DNA from: JANLHG01 sp964359745
Lineage (GTDB): Bacteria; Patescibacteriota; Minisyncoccia; Phycocordibacterales; PALSA-1337
DNA: 19,841 nt
Reading direction: 5' to 3'
Assembly (NCBI GenBank): GCA_964359745.1
Contig: CAYHTR010000008.1
Span: 1 to 19,841 of the forward strand
Made by a program: the position numbers and the translations under genes. Each line of letters starts with the position of its first letter. Position 1 is the stretch's first letter. This document shows positions 1 through 5,762 of the stretch, piece by piece. The notes under the pieces were generated by a model. That model did not search any database and was not told where the DNA came from. It saw only the letters and a program-made list of their open reading frames with translations.

Positions 1-18
1 AGTAGGTCATTATATTAT

Positions 19-171
19 TTACTTTTTTCGTAAATCTGCCCAAAGTGCTATTGCTACTAAAGCCAAAAAGAGCGTCACTTCCAACCAGTTTTGTTTCTGA
101 ATAGCTTCGACAAGTGCTGTGCCAAAAAGAATTACTATTACTGCTAAGCTAGTGAATTTTAGATTTTTCAT
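19..171 (-). CDS. Small hydrophobic membrane protein (50 aa)
   Basis: This 50-residue ORF begins MKNLKFTSLAVIV and ends ALWADLRKK. It has two hydrophobic stretches, residues about 7-21 and 31-45, separated by a short polar segment (EAIQKQNW), so it is probably a hairpin-like two-helix inner-membrane protein with a basic C-terminus. I do not recognise a family. The start is supported by a TATAAT box preceded by TGC that ends 6 nt upstream of the ATG, the same spacing seen at dnaX, speD and fic in this window. It lies just downstream of tRNA-Gln on the same strand but has its own promoter. The strong promoter match and the sensible composition argue for a real gene; the small size limits certainty. 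Confidence 0.6.
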   Translation of the reverse strand: MKNLKFTSLAVIVILFGTALVEAIQKQNWLEVTLFLALVAIALWADLRKK

Positions 172-177
172 ATTTAT

Positions 178-183
178 ATTATA
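178..183 (-). promoter_or_regulatory. Extended -10 promoter (TGC-TATAAT), leaderless
   Basis: Read on the minus strand this is TGC followed by TATAAT, ending 6 nt before the ATG of the 50-residue membrane protein. Transcription would begin at or next to the start codon. Confidence 0.6.
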
Positions 184-214
184 GCATTTTGGCGAAAACG
201 GCGATTCTATTTTT

Positions 215-288
215 TGGCTGCGGGACTTGGAATCGAACCAAGATTCACGGCTTCAAAGGCCGCTGTACTACCATTATACGATCCCGCA
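215..288 (-). tRNA. tRNA-Gln (anticodon UUG)
   Basis: The minus strand folds as a cloverleaf. The acceptor stem is TGCGGGA with TCCCGCA, followed by discriminator G73 and an encoded CCA at 215-217. The D arm is GTAT/GTAC around AATGGTA. The anticodon stem is GCGGC/GCCGT around the loop CTTTGAA, giving anticodon TTG, and the T arm contains GGTTCGATTCC. The weak U1-A72 pair with G73 matches the identity pattern of bacterial tRNA-Gln recognised by GlnRS. The GIY-YIG ORF upstream on the same strand runs into this gene and stops inside it, and the 5' half of the tRNA is repeated at 519-565. Confidence 0.95.
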
Positions 289-514
289 ATATTATTTCTT
301 TTTCACGCCTACAATCTTTCAACTTTCTCTCATACATTCTCGCCTCTTGTTCTGAATTAAAATCTTTAGTATATACAAGGATAAATGGAACATAATGTTT
401 TGTTGATCGTACCTTTCCATCATTATGTTCCTTGACCCTTTCTCTAATTCTATTAGTACTTCCTACATAATACCACTTCTTTGCTAAACTTTTTATTATA
501 TATACTTTCCACAT
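245..514 (-). CDS. GIY-YIG nuclease-domain protein overlapping tRNA-Gln
   Basis: This 89-residue protein is of the small UvrC-N-like GIY-YIG type. The GIY element is VYI (residues 4-6), the YIG element is YYVG (15-18), the conserved arginines are in RIRERV (22-27), followed by H30, and the metal-binding glutamate region is in EARMYERKLK (57-66). Family members are DNA strand-cutting enzymes, some of them mobile. The domain itself ends near residue 74. Residues 76-89 are read from the 5' half of tRNA-Gln, so the stop codon lies inside the tRNA anticodon arm. Upstream, the ATG lies 4 nt from a second, broken copy of the same tRNA half. The arrangement looks like a nuclease gene inserted at a tRNA with duplication of the target. 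Its -10 box (530-535) falls in the copied D-arm sequence. Natural target and activity are unknown. Confidence 0.85.
   Translation of the reverse strand: MWKVYIIKSLAKKWYYVGSTNRIRERVKEHNDGKVRSTKHYVPFILVYTKDFNSEQEARMYERKLKDCRREKEIILRDRIMVVQRPLKP
262..290. repeat. Direct repeat copy 1: 5' half of tRNA-Gln
   Basis: These 29 nt, from the 5' end of the tRNA through the D arm into the anticodon stem, recur at 519-565, where they are interrupted by an 18-bp palindrome. This copy is part of the intact tRNA. The two copies bracket the GIY-YIG ORF in the same orientation, as expected for a duplicated insertion target. Confidence 0.9.
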
Positions 515-529
515 AAAAGCTGTACTACC

Positions 530-535
530 ATTATA
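530..535 (-). promoter_or_regulatory. Candidate -10 box from tRNA-derived sequence
   Basis: TATAAT on the minus strand, 15 nt upstream of the GIY-YIG ATG, is the D-arm sequence of the tRNA remnant. It would give a leader of about 8 nt. No convincing -35 element is seen, and the palindrome lies directly upstream. Confidence 0.35.
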
Positions 536-553
536 CCTGCCTGCGCAGGCAGG
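536..553. repeat. 18-bp perfect palindrome CCTGCCTGCGCAGGCAGG
   Basis: A perfect GC-rich inverted repeat in an AT-rich context, placed exactly inside the duplicated tRNA half. Removing it restores continuous tRNA sequence, so it was inserted after or during the duplication. It resembles short palindromic elements that spread in small bacterial genomes; its family is not identified here. Confidence 0.85.
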
Positions 554-601
554 CGATCCCGCAATAGTTATAAAATACTACAAAAAGACGATTTTGACAA
601 T

Positions 602-631
602 AAAAAATCCCCTGACGCTAATCGTCAAGGG
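602..631 (-). terminator. Intrinsic terminator after the Nudix-like gene
   Basis: On the minus strand a 9-bp stem with one mismatch (609-617 with 623-631, loop 618-622) is followed by ATTTTTT. It lies just past the stop codon of the Nudix-like gene and closes the dnaX transcription unit. Confidence 0.8.
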
Positions 632-643
632 TTTGTGTTTTGG

Positions 644-1189
644 TCATATTGCCCGCCAAATAAAAAAGATTCTCTTTTCGGCTTTTTTTTCCACATAACC
701 TTTTGCTTTAAAAAGCCGTTGAGGAATACTGCAAGAAAAGAAATAGGTTTCGTAAGCTGATAATAGTCCGGGAAAAAACTCTGAATCTTTTTTACGCAAA
801 ATCACACCAAGTGGGTTTAATACATACGGCATCTCAAACCCCAATTCTTCTTTAAGTGCTCTTATCGCGGATTCATTAGGATTTTCATTTTCACGAATTT
901 TTTCTCCTAAACTGGTGTCTATGTTCCGACATTTGGTTGTGCCATCTGTAAATTGTTGTTTTTCTTCAACAAGTTTCCATGCATATTTATCATCAACGTG
1001 ATAGTAAACATTTATGGCTACAACTCTGATGAAACGAACAAGATTTCTTTCTGTATTGGTTGTTAATTTTGTCTCCCTGTTGATTATCTCATCTAGGAGA
1101 TGTTGAACTGTTTTTGTACCATTTTTACCCCATTTTTGGGTATTTATCCCTGCTTTTTCAAGCTTTTCTTTCAATTTTTCAAGAGTCAT
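644..1189 (-). CDS. Nudix-like domain protein with a degenerate Nudix box
   Basis: This is a 181-residue soluble protein. Residues 1-45 are charged and helical. From about residue 50 the strand pattern (RFIRVVAINVYY, AWKLVEEKQQF) and the segment GEKIRENENPNESAIRALKEELG (given here only to locate it, residues 95-117) resemble a Nudix fold. The match is imperfect: the box has one extra residue, and the catalytic glutamate after the conserved arginine is alanine (R110-A111-L112-K113-E114-E115). Two acidic metal ligands (E114, E115) remain. It may be a divergent pyrophosphohydrolase or a non-catalytic relative. The start is well fixed by an AAAGGAGGAG ribosome binding site 4 nt upstream. It follows dnaX by 25 nt and is probably co-transcribed with it. 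Confidence 0.6.
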   Translation of the reverse strand: MTLEKLKEKLEKAGINTQKWGKNGTKTVQHLLDEIINRETKLTTNTERNLVRFIRVVAINVYYHVDDKYAWKLVEEKQQFTDGTTKCRNIDTSLGEKIRENENPNESAIRALKEELGFEMPYVLNPLGVILRKKDSEFFPGLLSAYETYFFSCSIPQRLFKAKGYVEKKAEKRIFFIWRAI

Positions 1190-1193
1190 ATTG

Positions 1194-1203
1194 CTCCTCC
1201 TTT
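1194..1203 (-). promoter_or_regulatory. Strong Shine-Dalgarno site (AAAGGAGGAG)
   Basis: A near-ideal anti-16S complement 4 nt before the ATG of the Nudix-like gene. It is notable because many genes in this window seem to start without one. Confidence 0.8.
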
Positions 1204-1214
1204 CTATTTTGATA

Positions 1215-2249
1215 CTACTCTGTAAGTTTAATTACTGCAAGCTCTAAAGGTAATTCTTCAATATACGATTTGCCGAGGAGGTCATAGACATTTAACATTT
1301 CTAGAAGTGTTGCGGAATTGATTTTGGAATCTTTTGCTTCGGCGGTATGTTTTAAAAAGACAAAATCTTCTTCAGAAACCTCTTTCATTATTTGATTTTC
1401 CATTTCTTTGGCGTTTTTTAAAATTAGGACATAGCGAAGTTTTGCTAGAATAAGTTTTAAATATATTTTCATATCAACATTATTTTCTTTTGCCTGAGAT
1501 ACAGCTCTTAAACCTTTTATTTTGTCTCCAGAATTGATGGCGACCACGAAATCATTTACAATATTCTCCCTCGGCGCACCTGTTACTAATTCAATGTCTT
1601 CAATAGAGATTTTCTTTTTAGAATTTGAACTTATGACTTTATCTAAAATTCCAAGCGCATCTCTAAAAGAGCCATCTCCTAAAATAGCCATAAGTTCTGC
1701 TCCGGTGTTATCTATTAAATAACCTTCTTGTTTTGCTGTGTCAATAATGACTTTTTTTAAAACTTTAATTGATGGTTTTTTGAAAATAAAAGTTTGACAA
1801 CGAGAAATGACTGTTTCTGGAATTTTATGATTTTCTGTTGTGGCAAGAATGAAAATAACGTGTTTTGGCGGTTCCTCCAATGTTTTTAAAAGAGCATTAA
1901 AAGCATCTTTGGAAAGCATATGCACTTCATCAAGAATATAAACTTTATAAGGTGACTCAAGTGGAAGTGTACTGACTGATTCTCTCAACTCACGAATATC
2001 GTCAATTCCCCTATTTGAAGCGGCATCTATTTCGTAAAGATCATTTGAAGTACAACCAATGGCGTCAGCAAAAATTCTGGCAACCGTAGTTTTTCCAGTT
2101 CCTCTTGAGCCAGAAAAAATATAGGCGTGAGAGATATTACCAAGTTTAATGGAACCTTCCAACACCTTAATTATATGATCTTGTTCTATGACATCAGAAA
2201 ACTTCTGCGGGCGATATTTTCTGTATAAAGCGACATTTGTTTCTTTCAT
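1215..2249 (-). CDS. dnaX: DNA polymerase III subunit gamma/tau (DnaX), short form
   Basis: This is the AAA+ clamp-loader ATPase that loads the sliding clamp during replication. From the chosen start MKETNVALYRKYRP (344 residues) it has Walker A GSRGTGKT (47-54), Walker B DEVH (107-110), the sensor-1 region ATTE (136-139) and the SRC arginine-finger motif (149-151), followed by the lid and collar helices. It ends near residue 344, so it corresponds to a bare gamma-like core without tau domains IV-V. The four-cysteine zinc module normally between ARIFA and EIDAAS is missing: the sequence passes through only GCTSNDLY. A longer start 16 codons upstream exists, but it would run through the preceding terminator. 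The chosen ATG lies 6 nt from an extended -10 box. Confidence 0.95.
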   Translation of the reverse strand: MKETNVALYRKYRPQKFSDVIEQDHIIKVLEGSIKLGNISHAYIFSGSRGTGKTTVARIFADAIGCTSNDLYEIDAASNRGIDDIRELRESVSTLPLESPYKVYILDEVHMLSKDAFNALLKTLEEPPKHVIFILATTENHKIPETVISRCQTFIFKKPSIKVLKKVIIDTAKQEGYLIDNTGAELMAILGDGSFRDALGILDKVISSNSKKKISIEDIELVTGAPRENIVNDFVVAINSGDKIKGLRAVSQAKENNVDMKIYLKLILAKLRYVLILKNAKEMENQIMKEVSEEDFVFLKHTAEAKDSKINSATLLEMLNVYDLLGKSYIEELPLELAVIKLTE

Positions 2250-2255
2250 AAAGAC

Positions 2256-2261
2256 ATTATA
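2256..2261 (-). promoter_or_regulatory. Extended -10 promoter of dnaX (TGG-TATAAT), leaderless
   Basis: TGG then TATAAT ends 6 nt before the dnaX ATG. No Shine-Dalgarno fits in the 6-nt gap, and the message would begin at the start codon. Confidence 0.7.
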
Positions 2262-2277
2262 CCAAAAAATAATGAAT

Positions 2278-2305
2278 AAAAAATGCGATGATGACATCGC
2301 ATTTT
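2278..2305 (-). terminator. Intrinsic terminator between the 107-aa gene and dnaX
   Basis: An 11-bp perfect stem (2280-2290 with 2295-2305, 4-nt loop) is followed on the minus strand by six T. It ends the sigma4-to-2321 gene run and separates it from the dnaX promoter. Confidence 0.85.
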
Positions 2306-2320
2306 ATGAAGAAAGAACTG

Positions 2321-2644
2321 TTAGGCTTTTTTGGGTCTGAATAATTGGAAAAACCGACTAATTAGCGAAGGTGAATGAGGTAGAAGATCTTCAGTTACTT
2401 GAAGTTTACAACAAGCACTGATGAAATCTTCTCGTTTTATCGGACAATCCAATTTTTTGAAATCTTCAAAAAAAGATTCGTTTATTTCCGTTTTGCCAGA
2501 ATTCATCACGATAAAAACTCCTTGCTCATTAAAAAACACATTCTGATGGGAGAGTTTCATCAAAGATAGTGTGGAGAGGAGAAGTTTTATATCTTGATAA
2601 CGATCGGGAAAACGATTTTCAAGACGACGAGCTACCTGTGACAT
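2321..2644 (-). CDS. Unrecognised 107-residue protein
   Basis: I do not recognise a family. The protein is mostly soluble: an N-terminal basic helix (MSQVARRLENRFPDRY), a helical segment with LLLSTLSLMKLS, a beta-like piece NVFFNEQGVFIVMNSGKTEI, an adjacent cysteine pair (CCKL) near residue 77, and a basic aromatic tail ISRFFQLFRPKKA that could contact a membrane or nucleic acid. The start is supported by AAAGGA 5 nt before the ATG. It lies 15 nt after dus and before a terminator, so it is the last gene of that run. The context suggests no particular role. Confidence 0.65.
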   Translation of the reverse strand: MSQVARRLENRFPDRYQDIKLLLSTLSLMKLSHQNVFFNEQGVFIVMNSGKTEINESFFEDFKKLDCPIKREDFISACCKLQVTEDLLPHSPSLISRFFQLFRPKKA

Positions 2645-2659
2645 AGTTATCCTTTCTTT

Positions 2660-3640
2660 TTACTTTTTATATAATATCACATTTATTATTTTTTCCACCT
2701 CTTCAGCATTCTTTGTTTCCATAAGTTTTGTGCGTAATTCTGTAGCACCAGGAAAACCATTTATATATGCCTTAAAGTGTTTTTTCATTACGGAGAAATT
2801 TTTTACATCACCGAGTAATTCATCAAATAATTTTGTATGCTCAACCAAAACCTCTAATTTGTCTTTCAATACTGGAATTTTTTCATAAAATAGCCACGGA
2901 TTTCCAAAAATAGCTCTGCCCAACATCACCCCATCAGCACCTGTTTCTTCAGCTTTAGCTCGTGCATCAGCGAGATCTTTTACATCACCATTACCAAATA
3001 TTAATGTTTTTGAACCAAGTTTATTTCTAATTTCTACAGCTTCTTTAATGTGTCCCCATCGTGCTGGAACTTTCGACATTTCTTTTCTGGTTCGGGCATG
3101 AATGGTGATAACCGCTGGTTCTTCAGCCAAAAGTTCCGGCAACCATTTTTCAAGTTCATTTTTGTTGTAACCAATTCTTGTTTTAACCGATACAGGCAAA
3201 CCACCCGCTCCGAGTTTTGCAGACCGAATAATTTCTCTCGCTAATTTTGGATTTTTGATTTGTGCTGCTCCAGCCCCTTGTTTTTCAATGCTTTTGTCAG
3301 GGCAACCCATATTTATATCAATGCCGTCAAAACCGAGTTTTAATGCTAGCGCTGATGCTTTTTCAATCATTTCTGGTTTAGCAGAAAAAAATTGAGCTAC
3401 AATTGGTCTTTCACTTTCGCTAAATTGTAGATCCTTCATTAGTTTTTTCTTTCCTTTTTCGTCAGCTAGAATTAATCCATCAGCAGAAACAAATTCAGTC
3501 CACATAACATCTGGTTTTCCATATTTAGCGATAATTTGCCGAAAAGCAACATCTGTAACATCTGCCATCGGCGCCAACACCATAATCGGTTTCCCGCCCA
3601 ATTTTGTTCGGGCAAGTTTTAACTTTTGCCAAAAATTCAT
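2660..3640 (-). CDS. dus: tRNA-dihydrouridine synthase (Dus family)
   Basis: This flavoenzyme reduces uridine to dihydrouridine in the D loop of tRNAs using FMN and NAD(P)H. The 326-residue protein shows the typical TIM-barrel signatures: LAPMADVTD at the N-terminus (22-30), then FDGIDINMGCPDKS with catalytic Cys113, KTRIGY, ITIHARTR, GNGDV and GADGVMLGRAIFGNPW for phosphate/FMN binding. The helical C-terminal domain (HFKAYINGF) is shorter than usual. The ATG overlaps the mltG stop as ATGA, indicating translational coupling. I cannot assign DusA, DusB or DusC; the sequence is closest in style to the DusB-like type. Confidence 0.93.
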   Translation of the reverse strand: MNFWQKLKLARTKLGGKPIMVLAPMADVTDVAFRQIIAKYGKPDVMWTEFVSADGLILADEKGKKKLMKDLQFSESERPIVAQFFSAKPEMIEKASALALKLGFDGIDINMGCPDKSIEKQGAGAAQIKNPKLAREIIRSAKLGAGGLPVSVKTRIGYNKNELEKWLPELLAEEPAVITIHARTRKEMSKVPARWGHIKEAVEIRNKLGSKTLIFGNGDVKDLADARAKAEETGADGVMLGRAIFGNPWLFYEKIPVLKDKLEVLVEHTKLFDELLGDVKNFSVMKKHFKAYINGFPGATELRTKLMETKNAEEVEKIINVILYKK

Positions 3641-4575
3641 TTTGCTAAATATTTATTCTTATTAGCGACATGTTGGTCATGTGTTTCTGCGTAATGCATA
3701 ATGCCTTTTTTATCAGATAAATAATAGAAATATTTTGTGTCAGTCGGATTTACTGTGGCGGTAATAGAATCAAGTCCAGGATTATTGATTGGGCTGGGAG
3801 GCAAACCTTTGTTTTTATAAAGATTGTAAGGAGAATCAATAGTTAAATCAGTGTAATATATTTTAGGGGTGCTTATACCGTATATATATGAAAAAGTCAC
3901 ATCTACTTGAAGCGGCATTCCTATTTTTATTCTTTTCCATAAAATTCCAGCAATAATTTTCTTATCTTCTATTTTTGGCGCTTCTTTTTCAACAATTGAA
4001 GCCATTGTTATGACATCTTTAAGAGATTTTCCAGAAATATCTATTTTGGGCTTTATTGACGCAATTTTTTTATCAAAATTATCAGTAAGAAGTTTAATTA
4101 TTTGTTTTTCGTTAATATTAGGAAGAACTAAATAAGTATCTGGAAATAAATAACCTTCTTTATTTTTTGTAAGTTTTATGAAATTATTTTTATTAAATTT
4201 AGTTAATTTATTATTAGTTGTAAAAATATTAACAATTTCTGATAAAGTGCTCCCCTCTGGAATAACAATTTTTATCGGAGCGATTCCATATTTTCCATTT
4301 GTGATGCGAAAAGCCACTTCACTTGCGTGGGTTTGTTTTTGAAATAAGTAATCCCCTTCCATAACTTTTTTTTCGCCACCGTTAGCTATAATAAACATTC
4401 TAAAAAAAAACGCTGAACGGATAATTCCTTTATCTTCAAGTGTTTGAGAAATGGATTTGAGTGATGTTCCTTTTTCTATTGTGACTGTAATTTCTGAAGG
4501 AAAATTTTTTGGAGGATAGTTATACCATCCATAAGAGATAATAAATACAGCAATTATGGTTAAAAATATTTTCAT
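3637..4575 (-). CDS. mltG: Endolytic murein transglycosylase (MltG/YceG-like)
   Basis: This is a membrane-anchored lytic transglycosylase that cuts nascent peptidoglycan glycan strands and influences chain length. The 312-residue protein has one N-terminal membrane segment (3-18), a LysM-like region with TVTIEKGTSLKSIS, the connecting motif EGYLFPDTY (140-148), and the catalytic region ASIVEKEAP (192-200, with Glu196/Glu198). IGMPLQVDVTFSYIYG, NLYKNKGLPPSPINNPG and the closing YYLSDKKGIMHYAETHDQH follow, all typical of the family. It starts 3 nt after the upstream gene and overlaps dus by 4 nt. It implies that the cell builds a peptidoglycan wall. Confidence 0.95.
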   Translation of the reverse strand: MKIFLTIIAVFIISYGWYNYPPKNFPSEITVTIEKGTSLKSISQTLEDKGIIRSAFFFRMFIIANGGEKKVMEGDYLFQKQTHASEVAFRITNGKYGIAPIKIVIPEGSTLSEIVNIFTTNNKLTKFNKNNFIKLTKNKEGYLFPDTYLVLPNINEKQIIKLLTDNFDKKIASIKPKIDISGKSLKDVITMASIVEKEAPKIEDKKIIAGILWKRIKIGMPLQVDVTFSYIYGISTPKIYYTDLTIDSPYNLYKNKGLPPSPINNPGLDSITATVNPTDTKYFYYLSDKKGIMHYAETHDQHVANKNKYLAK

Positions 4576-4578
4576 ATA

Positions 4579-5748
4579 TTAAATAGGTAAATTTGAAGGT
4601 GCTTCGGATTTCTTTGAAGGAATACGAGTAAGTGTTGGCGTAGTTGTAACTTTTCCAGGAAAATGAAAGACGGATGCTAATTCTTCAACATTCATAACAA
4701 ATGATGTTCCAATAAACGGAGGGAAGAAAAAAGAACGGCGTTTATATGCTTCTAATCCCATTTTTCGCGCGCTATTTTGTCGCATTTCTTTATAGTCCTG
4801 CCAAGGATAATCAAAATCAGAAAGCCAATTTGTGGCTTTAAAACCGTTCAAATGAGGAGCGGTATATGATTGCAACATTGTTCTTAATCCACCTATTTGA
4901 TTTCCATCGAAATTTTCTTTTTTAGCCATATAAATCACCCTCATTCCTACATCGAAAGACACTTTTGATGTTTGTCTTTCTATTGCTGCAATTCGTTCTA
5001 ATTGACCTTTTGTTGGATTAGGAAATTTTGGAAACTCTGATTTTTGATCTTCTTTTGGTATGGCTTCTTTACGTATTTTTTCAATTTCTTCTTTGGCGCC
5101 TTTTTTCCACGGGTCAGGGTCAGCTTTATGAGCTCTGATTATAATTTGCAACCAAGCTTGTTGTCCTTTTCCTATTGAACCCATGTATTCAATGAGATGA
5201 TTTATCGGGTCAATTTTACTTTCTTCTTCTAATTGTTCTTTGGTGTCTATTCCATAATCGGTATAAGTTTTTATCGGATAAAAACTTTTTTCGGCTTTTT
5301 TGATATCAACGACATATAAACCCATTTTTTCAGGATTGAAATGAATTGATTTTGAATAATCTTGTGCTTCATATATTTCAATTCCAGAATATTGAGCATA
5401 AAGACCGCTTTCAATTAAATTTTTATATTTTTTGGGAGTATAAATGTAAAATTTCACATTACCTTCAATTGAAATTATTTCAAGAGAAAAAATTGCTCGT
5501 GTTTGTCCTTTCCAATATCTATCAATAAAAGTTCCTTCTCCACCTTTTTGGTTTAAGACCATTATGAATGTCTCCATAGCAAAAGGCGATTTCAGTATTT
5601 CTTGTGGTAGTTTTATTTCAAGTAAAATATTTTCAAGTTTGGCAAAATAAGCCGCTTGAACATAATTTATCCAAGTTCTCCAGAAAATTACAAACAACAA
5701 TATCGGCAACCAATACGGAGAATAATCAATAATCAACTTTAATGACAT
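4579..5748 (-). CDS. Membrane-anchored N-domain of a VirB4/DUF87-type ATPase family, ATPase domain absent
   Basis: This 389-residue protein has one N-terminal membrane segment (10-26) and a long cytoplasmic part. The segments IDPINHLIEYMGSIGKGQQAWLQ (179-201; quoted only as landmarks IDP, GQQAW, LQ) and MNVEELASVFHFPG near the C-terminus are the kind of motifs found in the N-terminal region of conjugation-like, type IV secretion or HerA-like ATPases. There they precede the Walker A domain. Here the protein stops at SNLPI, about where the ATPase domain would begin, and no Walker motifs occur, so it may be one half of a split system whose ATPase is elsewhere. Its -10 box overlaps the stop codon of the upstream sigma-like gene. 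The family assignment is from memory of motifs. Confidence 0.6.
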   Translation of the reverse strand: MSLKLIIDYSPYWLPILLFVIFWRTWINYVQAAYFAKLENILLEIKLPQEILKSPFAMETFIMVLNQKGGEGTFIDRYWKGQTRAIFSLEIISIEGNVKFYIYTPKKYKNLIESGLYAQYSGIEIYEAQDYSKSIHFNPEKMGLYVVDIKKAEKSFYPIKTYTDYGIDTKEQLEEESKIDPINHLIEYMGSIGKGQQAWLQIIIRAHKADPDPWKKGAKEEIEKIRKEAIPKEDQKSEFPKFPNPTKGQLERIAAIERQTSKVSFDVGMRVIYMAKKENFDGNQIGGLRTMLQSYTAPHLNGFKATNWLSDFDYPWQDYKEMRQNSARKMGLEAYKRRSFFFPPFIGTSFVMNVEELASVFHFPGKVTTTPTLTRIPSKKSEAPSNLPI

Positions 5749-5756
5749 ATGTCACT

Positions 5757-5762
5757 ATTATA
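5757..5762 (-). promoter_or_regulatory. -10 box overlapping a stop codon, leaderless
   Basis: TATAAT on the minus strand lies 8 nt before the ATG of the 389-residue gene and includes the TAA stop of the sigma4-HARE-HTH gene. It is a probable internal promoter in the run. Confidence 0.5.

Larger units (their letters stand above)
519..565. repeat. Direct repeat copy 2: broken tRNA-Gln 5' half
   Basis: Positions 519-535 and 554-565 together reproduce the 29 nt at 262-290 without a mismatch; 536-553 is an inserted palindrome. The anticodon loop and the 3' half are absent, so this is a remnant and not a tRNA. It sits immediately upstream of the GIY-YIG start codon. Confidence 0.9.

Noticed and set aside
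519..565. A second tRNA gene
   Set aside because: Only the 5' half is present and it is broken by an 18-bp palindrome; the anticodon loop and 3' half are missing.
2250..2297. An upstream start for dnaX adding 16 residues
   Set aside because: The extension is hydrophobic, unlike DnaX N-termini, and lies across a terminator hairpin and the promoter; the internal ATG matches the family start.
3637..3640. Recoding of UGA as glycine, as in some Patescibacteria
   Set aside because: UGA terminates mltG, the GIY-YIG ORF and fic at sensible ends, and the conserved proteins need no UGA readthrough.
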